Shown in pieces: positions 25,780 through 38,311 of a DNA stretch of 64,000 nt. The notes beneath the pieces are model-generated. The model did no database searches and had not been told where the DNA came from. It was given only the letters and a program-made list of their open reading frames with translations. The DNA is taken from assembly GCF_947179165.1 (NCBI RefSeq), contig NC_077238.1, forward strand, positions 69,981,257 through 70,045,256. The letters run 5' to 3'. The stretch's first letter is position 1. The number at the start of each line of letters is the position of its first letter. Source of the DNA: Solanum dulcamara (Eukaryota; Streptophyta; Magnoliopsida; Solanales; Solanaceae). Position numbers and translations under genes: made by a program.

Positions 25780-28700
25780 TGTCACGACCCAATTTCTTAG
25801 GTCATGATGGCACCTACTATAATCCACCAGTAGGTAAGACAACTCGTCAACCCAGAACTTCAAGTAATGGGTTTGAGGGAAGAAACTAAACAAGAGTGAC
25901 AAATTATAAAGATAGGTCGAAAGAATAAGCGGAAGTAAACCAAAACATGATATAAACAACTAAAGATCCCTTACAAACCCTAGAAGTCACAAGTACAGAA
26001 CTGCTAAAAAATAAAAGACGAGTACAAGTCCCGAAAGTGGATCAAAAATATATACAACAATCGGCTAGTCTCAAAAGGCAAAAGACAGGTCATCCATACT
26101 GAAGGAGACAAGAATGATCCAAAAACGCCAAGTGCTCACCCTAGTCTCTGAAGCTGACTGGAACAGGCTCGATCTATCCACGGCGGTAGCTGGTGCTCAG
26201 TACATCATCATGAAAGTAGATGCAGAATGTAGTATGAGTACAAAAATAACAAGTACCCAGTAATCATCATAGGCCGAATGAGCAGAAAAGATAAAAATAA
26301 TATGAAAAAGAGGAATAGCCTAAATAGGAGTCAACATAAGCATCAAAAGGGAAAACAATACTACTTATGAGAATTACAGCTAACTATACCCAACTGGGCC
26401 CCCATAATCCCAGCCGGGACACTCGTGCACAAGTTCAATAAAAACCTAGATGAACCCCTATAAGCCTATCGAGTACACAGAATAGCTACAACTACCAAGT
26501 CTAGGAACCAAGAATCTGCGATGTTAGGAGCCGAAATACTGTATTATTTCAAAACCCAGAATCTCCAAGAGTCAATCTATCTAGGGGTGACTTAGGGGTC
26601 GAGGCCAGGACTGGGACCCAGATGCTCGCCCGAATGTTTAAAGTGACCAAGGCCGAGACTAGGTACCCGGATGCTTGCCATAATACATAAGTGCGGTCAA
26701 GGCCAGGAATGGGTGCCCGGATGCTCATCATACTAGCAAGCCAATAGAGGCTGGGGCTGAGTACCCGAACGCTCCCTGATAATTCAGAACGGAGGCCGGG
26801 ACTTGGTACTCGGATGCTCATAGATAATTTATCCCATGATGCCAAATATTCTACTTCCTAACTAGAATACAACAGTACCAAAATCTCCTTCCTAATAAGT
26901 CAACTGATATGCCGCCAAAACTAAAATTGGAGCCAAAGTCAACGATCACGAAATCTAGTGTTGCCAACACATCACGAAAGTCACGATTATACCAATTTAT
27001 GGATGAGGATATTTTTAAGAGCAAGGTAATGCTTAACTAAGGCCAAACTACCAGGCACTAGCCCGCTACACCATTCAACAAGGATGTAAGTTCACCGGAG
27101 CGACGTCGGGGCCTCTAAAGCAAGTTTACATCCTATACCAAGGCCAACATACTCCACAATATCAATAATATGCTCATTCAACTCTCTTTATAATACTAAT
27201 AAATAACGACAAGATACACATGCTTCTTAATATCCAAAAAAAACCCTGATAACAAGCCTAAAACATGATTTCTAACACCTAAAATATACAATCAAACTAC
27301 CCAACCCAAATTCCAACTATTTCAACATACTTTCACACATTCCATCTCAATCGAAATAAAGGTAAACTGTAGCCTACCTGTAAGCTAAATACGCGAGCTT
27401 CAAATCACTGTGCTGGGGCTTTTCTCTTTCGAACGGATTTGGATGCTGCCACGGTTTCAAAAACAAAACCATGATGTCGATACAGTTGTTTAGACACTAA
27501 TTTCATAATTTTTGGAGATAGACTAATTTCGGGGTCTAAAATGGGAATTGTGGACCCGCATATGAAATTTTGGATTCGACCCCCTAAAATAGGTTCCAAA
27601 CGTCACCCTGATCTCACAAATCATATTTATAGCATAATTTAAGGTGGGAAACTGCACGGGATGAGCATACAACCAAAACTCATAAATTTCGACTAAAAGA
27701 CCAAAATTGGAACATCAAAATCAGCTAATTCTGAAGAAACGAGACTCTTTCAACCAAAAAAATTGCATTATGACGATCCTTGATAAAACTCCCACAATCT
27801 AGCTTCAAGAATCACTCAAAACGGAGTTAAATTGACCAAGATACACTCTTAAAAAATTCAATAAAATTTTATTCCGAAAAAGACTAAATTAGGAATTAAA
27901 AATGCATTTTTACCTCAAAAGAAGCTTCCCTTCACATTTATGAGATCACCAAGAGAATACTCATGAAATTCTCTTGAATTTAGATTCTTGAATTACAAAA
28001 ATCGGATTTATATAGGTCAAGAAATAACTTCTCAAAGTTCTTCAAAAAATCATTTAGAAAATAGACACTGCTGCAAATAAGATCACGATTTTTACTTGAA
28101 TCGAGTCCTCCAAATCAGTTTTCAAGCTCCTCAATGCGTTCTCTACAAAAAATATCACACGTTTGCCATTTGAATCACCCAATTTGGAGCTATATAGCCC
28201 AAGATAAAGGGTTTTAAAGTTGAGATAAAACCCACAAAAAGGGTTATTGCTGCAGCACTACTGAAACAGATTTTGGAGTTTTCCAAAATCTTCGATTGGG
28301 TGCTTAGAATTCGTTCGGAATCCGATAAAAATAAACCAAACATGCTACCCCACTAAAATAGACATTCTGGACTTAATGGCGCATTTAGAATTCCCATATG
28401 AGATCATTTTAATAAAAAGTGAGTCCCACATCCAAGTGTCATTTTAAGCCACATTCTACAATGAGCTTCTATATTAGACTGGAAGCCTCAAAAAGTGAAC
28501 GAAGTGTCATTCTAAACCAAAATCTATATTCTAGAACTAGCCACGCTGTTAGAATTTTCATTCGAGTGCGTTTTTCAAGAATGTTGATCAAAGTCAATCA
28601 TAGGCTAACTTTCAAAGTTAAAAGAGAGAAATGACCCCAAACTCGTATCGATTAACTCGATACTTGAGCCGGCCATGCTTTCAGCCTAATTTGGTTATTT

Positions 28701-29263
28701 CGGAGCTGATTGAACCATCAAAATTTGAATTCGAGATTTCGTTGACACAAAACTCAAAAAGTCGCAACTAAACCAACTTAGGCCTTCAAAATACCAAAAC
28801 GGACTCGGGACCTCAAAACATTCAGCCAACACTTCTTCTAGACCAAAACCCATCTCTCGAATTCAACGGAGTCATTGGAATTCCGTTTCGAGCATCGGAA
28901 CTCCAAAAGTTGATCAAAGTCAAACCTTGGTTTAAAAATCCTCAAATTCTTAACTCAAGGCCTTAAAACTTTGTTACAACTCCAAAACTGATTCCGTAAA
29001 GTCTCCTAAGCCAATTTTGATATTTCGGAGCAGCTGGAATCGACAGAATTTCATACTGAGACCCGTAGCTCTGATTGACCCCAAATTCCACTTTTTAATA
29101 CTTAAAACTTATGAAAACTCAAAATATCCAAAGACTTAACTTTTCATAGGATTTTCTAAAAATCAACACCCGGTACCAATCAGAAACGACTCAAAACAGC
29201 TAAAGAGAGGGGTAAAATGATCATTTTACAAAAAATTCAAAAATTACCTTGAGGGTCATTACA
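25780..29263 (-). repeat. Element D 3' LTR (left)
   Basis: 3484 bp, from TGTCACGACCC at 25780 to ...GGTCATTACA at 29263. Collinear with 34313-37715 except for a repeat-copy difference near 26700 and 106 bp (28077-28182) that are missing from the other copy. No genes; ORFs 25553-25792, 26549-26845 and 27405-27599 are not supported. Confidence 0.9.
26598..26829 (-). repeat. Minisatellite in D 3' LTR, 5 units
   Basis: Five imperfect units of about 45-51 bp, each containing a version of GGCCGGGACTGGGTACCCGG followed by ATGCTC. The core GGTACCC is a 6-bp palindrome plus one base. The other D LTR carries six units. Confidence 0.85.
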
Positions 29264-29299
29264 ACATCTACTACTAAAATAACTTTCATTCGCAAAATT

Positions 29300-30620
29300 A
29301 AGGACAAGGGTATACCTTGATGGACAAATATGCTGGGGAACTGCTCACGCATCTCCTACTCGGTCTCCCATGTAGCCTTCTCAATCAGATGATGGTGCCA
29401 CTGGAACTTAATCACAGGGATGGACTTAGAATGAAGCTGGTGAACATCTCTGGCTAGAATAACAACTAGCTCCTCAACAAAAGTCAGGCGATCATCCAAC
29501 TCTACAGAGTCATACTGAAGTACATGAGACTCATCTGGAATGTACCGGCGCAACATAGAAACATAAAAAACAAGATGTATACCTGAAAATGTTGGTGGCA
29601 AAGATAACTCATAAGCAACCTCTCCAACTCTCCTCAGAATCTCAAAGGGCCCGATATACCTGGGGCTAAGCTTACCCCGCCTACCAAATTTATCATGCCC
29701 TTTAAGGGCGACACCCACAAGAACACCTGATCTTCTACCTCGAAGTACAAGGGTTGACGCTTGCGATCAGCATAACTCTGGTGCCTACTCTGAGCTATCC
29801 TCAACCTATCCTGAATAACCCGAACTCTGGCTATGGCATCCTGAAGTAAATAGGTACTGTGCGGCCCAGGCTCTAAAGACTCAAACCAACCAACCAGAGT
29901 GTGACAATGCCTACCATATAAGTCCTCAAACGGGGCCATCTCATACTAGAGTGGTAGCTATTATTGTACGCAAACTTTGCCAAAGCTAAGTACTGCTCCC
30001 TGATTGACCGTCGGTCTGTGGATGAAATGTCGTACTAAGATCAACTCGGGTGCCCAACTCTCTTTGAAAGGCCTTCCAGAAACTAGAAGTAAATTAAGAT
30101 CCCTTATCTGATATAATGGATATCGATACCCGTGTAGACGGGCCACTTCCTGAATATAGATTTGAGCTAGGCGATCTACTGTAAAAGTGGATCGTATTGG
30201 CAAGAAATACGCTAACTTGGTCAATCGATCAATGATGACCCAAATACCATCATTATCTCTAGATGTTCGAGGCAATCCCATCACAAAGTCCATGGTAATC
30301 CGTTCCCATTTCCACTCGAGAATGGGTAATCTCTGAAAGACTCCACAGGCCGCTGATGCTCGGCCTTAACCTTCTGGCAACTTAAACAATAGGATATATA
30401 CTCAGCTATATCTCTCTTCATACTACATCACCAGTAATGCTGTCTCAAATCCTGAAACATCTTCGCGGTACCCGGATGGATAGAATATCTAGAATCGTGG
30501 GCCTCGTGAAGGATCAACTAAATGAAGTCCCCAACTCTGGGAACACAAAGGCGACCATCAAACCATAGTATTCAATCTAATTCTATAGAAGTCTGGCCAC
30601 CCTTGCCTCACAATACTAAC
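29300..30620 (-). pseudogene. Element D integrase and chromodomain-like tail
   Basis: On the minus strand the zinc-binding region reads HDSRYSIHPGTAKMFQDL to CLSCQKVKAEHQ (about 30520-30375), with all HHCC residues kept but a TGA in place of the second Trp of YWW. The core follows with MDFVMGLPRTSRDNDGIWV (from 30293), then a frameshift near 30130. APFEDLYGRHC (29936) and a further frameshift near 29690 lead to GKLSPRYIGPFEILRRVGE and LVFYVSMLRRYIPDES, and the end HHHLIEKATWETE is the chromodomain-like motif (about 29360). Broken in at least four places. Confidence 0.85.
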
Positions 30621-30667
30621 TTTCAAAGCTCTACCAATGCTCCATCCTCAAAATGCTGGCCAAGAAT

Positions 30668-32160
30668 CTAGTCCAGTAGAGATGATCGATCTCCCAAAAA
30701 AGCCAAAATTGATCTGGAATCTAAGATTTCCAACCTGACCATACGATTAGCCAAATACTGGATGTATAAGTATATGGGTCTCTCTAGAGCAGACAAGTAA
30801 GCTAAACTCCCCATACTCCCGATTTTCCATGTTAAGGCATCTGCTACTACATTCGCCTTGCCCGAGTGGTAGAGGATAGAGATGTCATAATTGGCTAGTA
30901 GCTCAATCCAATGCCTCTGTCTAGAATTAAGATTCTTCTGACTCATAATGTACTGTAAGATACGGTGATTAGTGTATATCTCGCAATGGACTCCATATAA
31001 GTAGTGCCTCCATATCTTGAGCTCAAAAACTACCATCGCCAGTTTTAGGTCATGAGTGGGGTAGTTGTGCTCATGCACTCTCAACTGTCTGGAAGCATAA
31101 GCAATAATGCGGCCATGATGAATCAGTACACACCCAAGATCTACACCAAAAGCATCACAATATACCAAAAAGATCTCTCCCTCAACTGGTAAAGTCAGAA
31201 TAGGAGCGGTGGTAAACAACTCTTTAAGCTTCCAAAAGCTCAACTCACACTCCTAGGACCACATAAAAGGAACATCCTGGCGGGTCAAACAGGTCAATGG
31301 GGATGCAATAGTGGAGAAACCCTCAATGAATTATCTATAATACCCAGCCAATCCAATGAAACTATAAATCTCCGTAAAAGATATGGGCCTTGCCCAACCA
31401 TGAATAGCCTCAATCTTCTTCGGATTCACCCTGATACCCTCTTTGGACACCATATGTCCCAGAAATGCCACATACTCTAACTAAAACTCGCACTTTGAGA
31501 ATTTAGTATAAAGCTGTTGATCTCTCAAAGTCTGGAGCACAACCCTCAAGTGTTGCGCATGCTCCTCCCTACTCTACGAGTATACCAATATGTCATCGAT
31601 GAATACAATCATGAAGGAGTAAAGATAAGGCCTGAATACTCGAGTCATAAGGTCCATAAAAGCTGCGGGGGCATTGGTAAGCCCAAAAGACATCACAAGG
31701 AAATCATAGTGGCCATAGCGAGTCCGAAAAACAGTCTTAGGAATGTCGACTACTTTGATCCGTAATTGGTGGTAGCCAGAACTCATGTCAATCTTAGAAA
31801 ACATGGTCACACCCTAAAGCTGATTGAATAGATTATCGATACGAGGCATGGGGTAACAGTTTTTCACCATCACCTTGTTCAGCTACCTGTAATCAACACA
31901 CATCCACATAGTCCCATCCTTCTTCTTAATAAATAGGATAGGTGCACCCTACGACGACATACTCGAGTGAATAAATCCCTTACCTAAAAGATCCTCAAGC
32001 TGCACGCTGAGCTTCTTGAGCTCTGCAGGGGCCATATGGTAAGGTAGTAGAGAAATGAGCTTAGTTCCCAACTCCAAATATATGACAAAGTCAATATCTC
32101 TCTTTAGGGGTAGACCAAGTAGGTCAGTAGGGAAGACATCAGTATTATCCCTAACCACAG
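30668..32160 (-). pseudogene. Element D RT-RNase H (broken)
   Basis: Minus-strand polymerase. It starts with FPTDLLGLPLKRDIDFV (32130), then PILFIKKKDGT (31940), [17 protein letters not shown] (31805), [14 protein letters not shown] (31690) and the intact active-site box FIDDILVYS (31600). RNase H has YCDAFGVDLGCVLI, YASRQLRVHEHNYPTHD, IYTNHRILQYI (the Asp of the TDH motif is Asn) and VVADAL, open over 191 codons (31243-30668). Stops at about 31570, 31480, 31345 and 31255 and altered residues make it inactive. It is the longest uninterrupted RNase H piece in the window. Confidence 0.88.
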
Positions 32161-32293
32161 GGACTTAATCAATAGTAGGAGCCTTACTGGACATATCACA
32201 GACATATGCTAAGTACGTCAAGTACCCAGATGCAACTAGCCACTGGGCCCGCATAAATGATACAATCTTAGTAGATGAGTGACTATAAATGCC

Positions 32294-32840
32294 CTACCAT
32301 AAGATTGAGGGAATACTAGGAATGGCTAAAGTGATAGTCTTGGCATAACAGTACAAAACTACATGATGAGGGGATAGACAATCCATGACCAGAATAACAT
32401 CGAAGTCCAGTATATCAAGTAAAATAAGATTTGCTTGAGTCTCATGCCCCTGAATAGTTATTGCACAGGATCTACAAACCTGATCCACTACTAAAGAATC
32501 CCATATCGGGGTCAAAACATGCAACGGGACCTCAAGTCACTCATAAGTAATACCTAGACATGGATAAAAATATATAGACACATAGGAATACATGGAACCT
32601 AGATCAAATAAAGCTGAAGCAGCCTGCTGACAAATAAGAATAGTACCTGTGATAACATCATTTGATGACTCAGCCTCTGCCCTCACCAGAGCAGCATAGA
32701 AGTAGCCCTATCAGCCTTTCCTATGAACATTCACCCTACCACCTGACCTGCCTTCCTAGGAACCTCTCTGAATACCCTGCTGACCATTGCCATAGCCGTG
32801 ACCCTAATCTATACCTCTTGGTAGAGGTGATGCTACTGCC
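32294..32840 (-). pseudogene. Element D protease (broken)
   Basis: Minus-strand aspartic protease between gag and RT. ALFDLGSMYSY near 32610 is the active-site turn with Leu in place of Ser/Thr. The second half, LDILDFDVILVMDCLSPHHV, is open at 32524-32294. It follows a degraded gag tail. Confidence 0.7.
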
Positions 32841-34180
32841 AATAGTCTAGCTCGATCGGGACACTCCCTAGCCTAGTGCTTCAGTGAGCCATAATCGAAG
32901 CATATTGAAGCTGAAAGACCTGTGATAACTAGTCCACCACAGTAGGAAAGAAGCGGAGCTGATCCCCTCGAGCTATGCCCTGCGGTGGAATCCCCCAAAC
33001 AGGGTTGACTACCCTTAACTGCTGGTAAGGCAACCTGAACCGGCTGGGTAGACTGTTCATGCCGGTACCTATCCTGCTGGAACCACTGGTGGGGTCTGTC
33101 ATAACTATCATGGCCTTTAGAATGGGACACACTATAGCTACCCTAATGCTGGGTCTCTTATCGCTTCCCCTTTAGGCCCGATGATGTTTTATCTTGATCA
33201 TGAGGGCATGATCCACCATATACAGAAAAGAACGACCCATAAAAACTAAGTGCTCAGCCCCCAACCTCAGGTAAGGTCTCAATGTACTTATAAAACATCG
33301 TACCCTCTCCTCCTTAATCGGTAGAATCATAGTGGCATGTTGGGAAAGCTGATAAAATCTAGCCTCATACTCTGCAATCGTCATGTGGCCCTGCTCCAAC
33401 CGAGTAAACTAATCCTGAAGTTGGTCCCTAAGACTTCTAGGGATATATCGAGTCAGGTAAGCCTCTAAGAACTGGGCCCATGTTAATGGTGGTGACCCAG
33501 CTAGCCTGGACTGTAAATAAGAGCACCACCACTGTCTGGCTTCCCCTATGAACTGGTGAGTAGTGAAGTCGGTGCCTCTGGACTCCATAAGACCAAAGGA
33601 ATTGAGCTTCTCTTGACATATAGTCAAGAACTTTATGATATCCTCGCCAATGGCTCTAGAAAATATTGGGGGTGACAGCCTCTGAAATATCCCTAACATC
33701 TTCTGATCCTGTAATGACATTACACCCTCTAAAATTGTTGGTAGGGGTGCAAAATATGGTGGAGGTAGCTGAACCTCAGGTGTTGGCTGGATGGGCAGAT
33801 CCCGCAGTGCTGGTATGCCCACTACTGTGTTCGGGGCCTGTGGTACAACCTAATAGCTGTAAGGAGCTGCACAATCTCTGCCTGTAGTGCTGGGGTCATA
33901 ATTGGTGCAGCTAGAGGCTGTGCTGGTAGTGGTGGTCCCTCTGACTGAGTAGGAATAGGAGCGTCCTGATGCTCCTCTACAGCTCCGACTCTATCTCCAG
34001 GTCAGGAGCTGGTGCTTCTCCCCTACCTGTCCTACGAGGATGACCTCTAGGCTTTTTAGGCCTTTCTACGTTATCACGACCGGTGGTACCGCGCGTATGA
34101 ACCACCCCTACGAAAGAGTGGAACAAATGAGATTTCACGAAATCAATAAGACACAACACTGTACAAAATGATACAACATA
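32841..34180 (-). pseudogene. Element D gag (broken)
   Basis: Minus-strand gag. A basic N-terminal piece (about 34100-33980, PKKPRGHPRRTGRG) leads to a capsid region open at 33822-33409, with SPPIFSRAIGEDIIKFLTIC, EARQWWCSYLQSR and YIPRSLRDQLQD. A second piece at 33399-33172 has MTIAEYEARFYQLSQHATM. The zinc knuckle near 32900-32860 reads CFDYGSLKH-ARECPDR; the second Cys is Tyr and a stop replaces a Trp. Frames change several times. Confidence 0.8.
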
Positions 34181-34296
34181 GAGAATGTTCCTAATGACAT
34201 CCTATAGCCTCCCAAAGATAAGTTACGTACATCTCCGCACCCATCCGAAAGACTCTACTAGATGTTAGCTCAGTACAAGTGAGATCAATGAACCTG

Positions 34297-34309
34297 GGCT
34301 ATGATACCA
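34297..34309 (-). other. Element D primer binding site (tRNA-iMet)
   Basis: The minus strand reads TGGTATCATAGCC just inside the 5' LTR, one mismatch from the iMet-complementary sequence. Confidence 0.85.
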
Positions 34310-34312
34310 ACT

Positions 34313-37300
34313 TAGCATAACCCAATTACTTAGGTCATAATGTCACCTACTATAACCCACCAGTAGGTAAGCCAACCTATAAACTCAAAACTTTAAGTAA
34401 TGGGTTTGAGGGCAGAAACTAAACAAGAGTGACGAATTATAAAAATAGGCAGAAAGAATAAGTGAAAGTAAACCAAAACATGATATAAATAACTAAAGAT
34501 CCCTCCCAAAACTTAAAAGTCACTAGTACAGAGCTGCTACAAAATAAAAGATGAGTATAAGTCCCAAAAGTGGACCAAAAATATATACAACAATTGGCTA
34601 GTCTCAAAAGGCAAAAGACGAGCCATCCATAATGAAGGAGATAGGAATGATCCAAAAATGCCAAGTGCTTACCCTAGTCTCCGAAGCTGACTACAACAGG
34701 CTCGATCTATCCATGATGGTAGCTGGTGCTCAGTCCTAGATCATGAAAGTAGATACACAGTGTAGTATGAGTACCAAAACAACAGGTACCTAGTAGGCAT
34801 CATAGGCCGAATAAGCATAAAGGTAAAAACAATATGAAAAAGAAAAATAGCCTAAATAGGAGTCAACATAAGCATCAAAAGAGAAAACAGTACTACCTAT
34901 GAGAACTACAACTAACTATACCTAACTGGGCCCCCATAAGCCTAGCCGAGACACTTGTACGCAAGTTAAATAAAAACCCGAATAAACCTCCATAAGCCCG
35001 CCGAGTATATAAAATAGCTACAACTACTAAGGCTAGGAACCAAGAATCTGCGATGTCAGAAGACAAAGTACTGTATCATTTCCAAACCTAGAATCTCCAA
35101 GAGTCAATAGATCTAGGTGTGACTTAGGGGTTTAGGCTAGGACTAGGACCCAGATGCTCACCCGAATGCTTAAAGTGGCCAAGGCCGGGACTAGGTACTT
35201 AGATGCTTGCCATAATACGTAAGTATGGTCGAGGTCGGGATAAGGTACTCGGATGCTCGCTGTAATACATTAGTATGATCGAGGACAAGACTGGGTATCT
35301 GGATGCTCATTATACTAGCAAGGCGGTAGAGGTCGGGGCTAAGTATCCAGATGCTCCTCGATGATTCAGAATAGAGGCCGGGACTTGATACCCGGATGCT
35401 CACAGATAATTTATCCCATGATGCCAAATATTCTACTTCCCAACTAGAATACAACAGTTCCAAAATCTCCTTCCCAATGAGTCAACCGATATGCCGCCAA
35501 AACTAGAATTAGAGTCAAAGTCAACAATTATGAAATCTAGTATTGTCAACGCATCACGAATGTCACGATTATACCAATTTATGGATGAGGATATTTTTAA
35601 GAGCAAGGGTAATGCCTAACTAAGGCCAAACTACCAGGCACTAGCCCGCTACACCATTCTTCAAGGATCTAAGTTTGCTGGAGCGATGCTGGGGCATCTA
35701 AAGCAAGTTTACATCCTATACTAAGGCCAACATAGTCCACAATATCAACAACATGATCATTCAACTCTCCTTAGAATACTAATAAATAACGACAAGATAC
35801 ACATTCTTCTAAATATACTAAAAAACCCAGATAACAAGCCTAAAGCATGATTTCAAACACCTAAAATATACAATCAAACTACTCAACCCAAATTCCAACT
35901 ATTTCAATATGCTTTCAAACATTCTATCTTAATCTAAAGAAAGGTAAATCGTAGCCTACCTCTAGACTAAACTTGCGAGCTTTTAAAAGGTCTCAGAATG
36001 CTTCCATGCTATAAAAAAAATATAACCATGATGTCGATACGATCATTTAGTCAATAATTTCATAATTTTGGAGATGGACCAATTATGGGATCTAAAATGG
36101 GAATTGTGGGACCCATATATGGAATTCTAGACTTGACCCCCAAAACAGGTTCCAAACATCACCCCGAACTCACAAATCATATTTATAACATAATTCGGGG
36201 TGGAAAACTGCGCGGGACGAGCATGCAACTAAAACTCATAAATTCCTACTAAAATACCAAAAATAGCAGCATCAAAATTAGCTAATTCTAAAGAAACGAG
36301 ACTCTTTCAGCCCAAAACAAATAATACTATGACAATCCTTATGAAAAACTCCATAATATAGACTCAAGAATTACTCAAAACGGAGTGATATTGACCAAGA
36401 TACACTCTTTCAAAATTCAACAAAATTTATTCCCAAAAAGACTAAATCAGTAACTAAAATTGCATTGTTTTACCTCAAAATGAAGCTTTCCCTCATGTTT
36501 ATGAATCACCATGAGATTCCTCACAATATTTTCTTGAATTTAGACCCTTGAATCACCAAAATTGGATTTATATAGGTCAAGAAATAAGTTTTCAAAGTTC
36601 TTCAAAAAATCATTTAGAAAATGGATACTACTGCAATTTGGAGCTATATAGCCCAAGATAAAGGGTTTTAAAGTTGAGATAAAACCCAAAAAAGGGTTGT
36701 TGCTGCAGCACTGCTGAAACAGATTTTGGACTTTTCCAAAATCTCCGACGGGGTGCTTGAGATTCGTTTGGAATCCGATAAAAATAAACCAGATATGCTT
36801 CCCTATTAAACTAGACGTTCCGGACTCAATGGAGCATTTAGAATTCCCATATGAGATCATTTTAATAAAATGTGGGTCTCACATTCAAGTGCCATTTTAA
36901 GCCACATTCCACAACGGGTCTCGATATTAGACCGAAAGCCTCAAAAAGAAAATGAAGGTTCATTGTAGACCAAAATCAATATTCTTGAATGAACATTGTT
37001 GTCATAATTTTCATCCGAGTGCTTTTTTCAAGAATGTTGACCAAAGTCAACCATAGGCTAACTTTCAAAATTAAAAGAGACAAATGACCCCAAACTCATA
37101 TCGATTGCCTCTATACTTGAGCCGATCATGCTTTTAGCCTAATTTGGTCATTTCGGAACTGATGGAACCTCAGAATTTGAATTTGAGATCTCATTGACCC
37201 AAAACTCGAAAAGTCACAACTAAACCAACTTAGGACTTCAAAATACCAAAATAGACTCGGGACCTCTAAAAATTTAGCCAACACTCTTTCTAGACCAAAA

Positions 37301-37715
37301 ACCATCTCTCGAATCCAACGGAGTCGTCGGAATTCCATTCCGAGCATCAGAACTCTAAAAGTTGACCAAAGTCAAACCTTGGTTTAAAATTCCTCAAATT
37401 CTCAACTCAAGGCCTTAAAACTTTGTTACAACTCCAAAACTGATTCCGTAAAGTCTCCTAAGCCAATTTTGACATTTCGGAGCTGTTGGAATCAACAGAA
37501 TTTCGTACTGAGGCCTGTAGCTCCGATTGACCCCAAATACTACTTTTTAATACTTAATACTTATGAAAACTCAAAATTTCCAAAGACTTAAATTTTCATC
37601 AGATTTTCTAAAAATCAACACCTAGTACCAATCAGAAATGACTCAGGATAACTAAAGGGAGGGGTAGAATGGTCATTTTACAAAAATTCCAAAAATGACC
37701 TTTAAGGTCATTACA
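34313..37715 (-). repeat. Element D 5' LTR (right)
   Basis: 3403 bp. Its inner end (34313, TAGCATAACCC) has lost the TGTCACGACCC form still seen in the left copy. The outer end is GGTCATTACA at 37715. It lacks 106 bp present at 28077-28182 of the other LTR; the junction is CTGCAA/TTTGGAGC at 36636 with AA microhomology. Confidence 0.9.
35131..35409 (-). repeat. Minisatellite in D 5' LTR, 6 units
   Basis: Six units of the 45-51 bp repeat also found at 26598-26829, with one additional unit between the second and third units of the other copy. Confidence 0.85.
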
Positions 37716-37720
37716 TCACC

Positions 37721-38107
37721 CCTTGCTTCCACATCTATGTAAGTTCTAAGCCCTGTGCCTCCTGTTTTTAGTATTCCTATTGATTAGACCGAGCTTCTAG
37801 ACTTGTGAGAATTAGCAAATTATCTTCTTCGAAAGACTCTCACCGCCCATTTATCTTATGTTCTATTCTACTTGAGAATTGAGACGTTTGGATATGTATC
37901 TTTGCATTTCTATTGAGATAGTGTATTTTACTTGTGATATCAAGTCTTGGGTGATTTAAAATCTATTTTCTTCTTATCCTTGTTTATATAATATAAGACT
38001 TTACTCTTTCGCCTTTATTTCTATTTATTGACTTATTTAGACTCTTAGGTTGACTTGCCTTTGATGGGTTAGGCAAGTGCCATCACACCCAATTTTGGAT
38101 CATAAAC
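37721..38107 (+). repeat. Shared B LTR, right segment
   Basis: Continues the B LTR after element D. CCTTGCTTCCACATCTATG onward matches 18036-18420, ending ...TTGGATCATAAAC at 38107. It is followed directly by a primer site and gag, showing it acts as a 5' LTR for B2. Confidence 0.85.
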
Positions 38108-38110
38108 AAT

Positions 38111-38123
38111 TTATATCAAAGCC
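38111..38123 (+). other. B2 primer binding site (degraded)
   Basis: TTATATCAAAGCC occupies the exact place of the B1 primer site and matches the iMet-complementary sequence at 10 of 13 positions. Confidence 0.65.
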
Positions 38124-38311
38124 CCTGGTTCATAGGTCTCACATGTATGCAAGCCCAGTGTAGTATAACCTTGAAAATTAGTGTGGAGACATCCATTACT
38201 TATCATTGACGGGCTATGAAGACTGGTAGGAAATACTCTTTTTACTTCTTTCAATTCTGTCGTGTGTGGGTTCTTGTATAAGTGTTGAGTTATTGCGTGT
38301 TATTTTGGTAG

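Larger units (their letters stand above)
25780..37715 (-). mobile_element. Gypsy element D, nested in shared B LTR
   Basis: Ty3/gypsy insertion of 11936 bp on the minus strand, flanked by TGACC (25775-25779) and TCACC (37716-37720), a 5-bp duplication with one later change. The LTRs are very long (3484 and 3403 bp). Internal order on the minus strand is primer site, gag, protease, RT, RNase H, integrase, chromodomain-like tail. The LTR outer edge (TGTAATGACC read on the minus strand) resembles that of B, so D and B are related lineages with otherwise diverged LTRs. Confidence 0.9.

Noticed and set aside
26549..26845. 98-codon ORF with repetitive Arg/Ser/Pro content, and a similar one at 35191-35463
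   Set aside because: Both are translations of the LTR minisatellite of element D.
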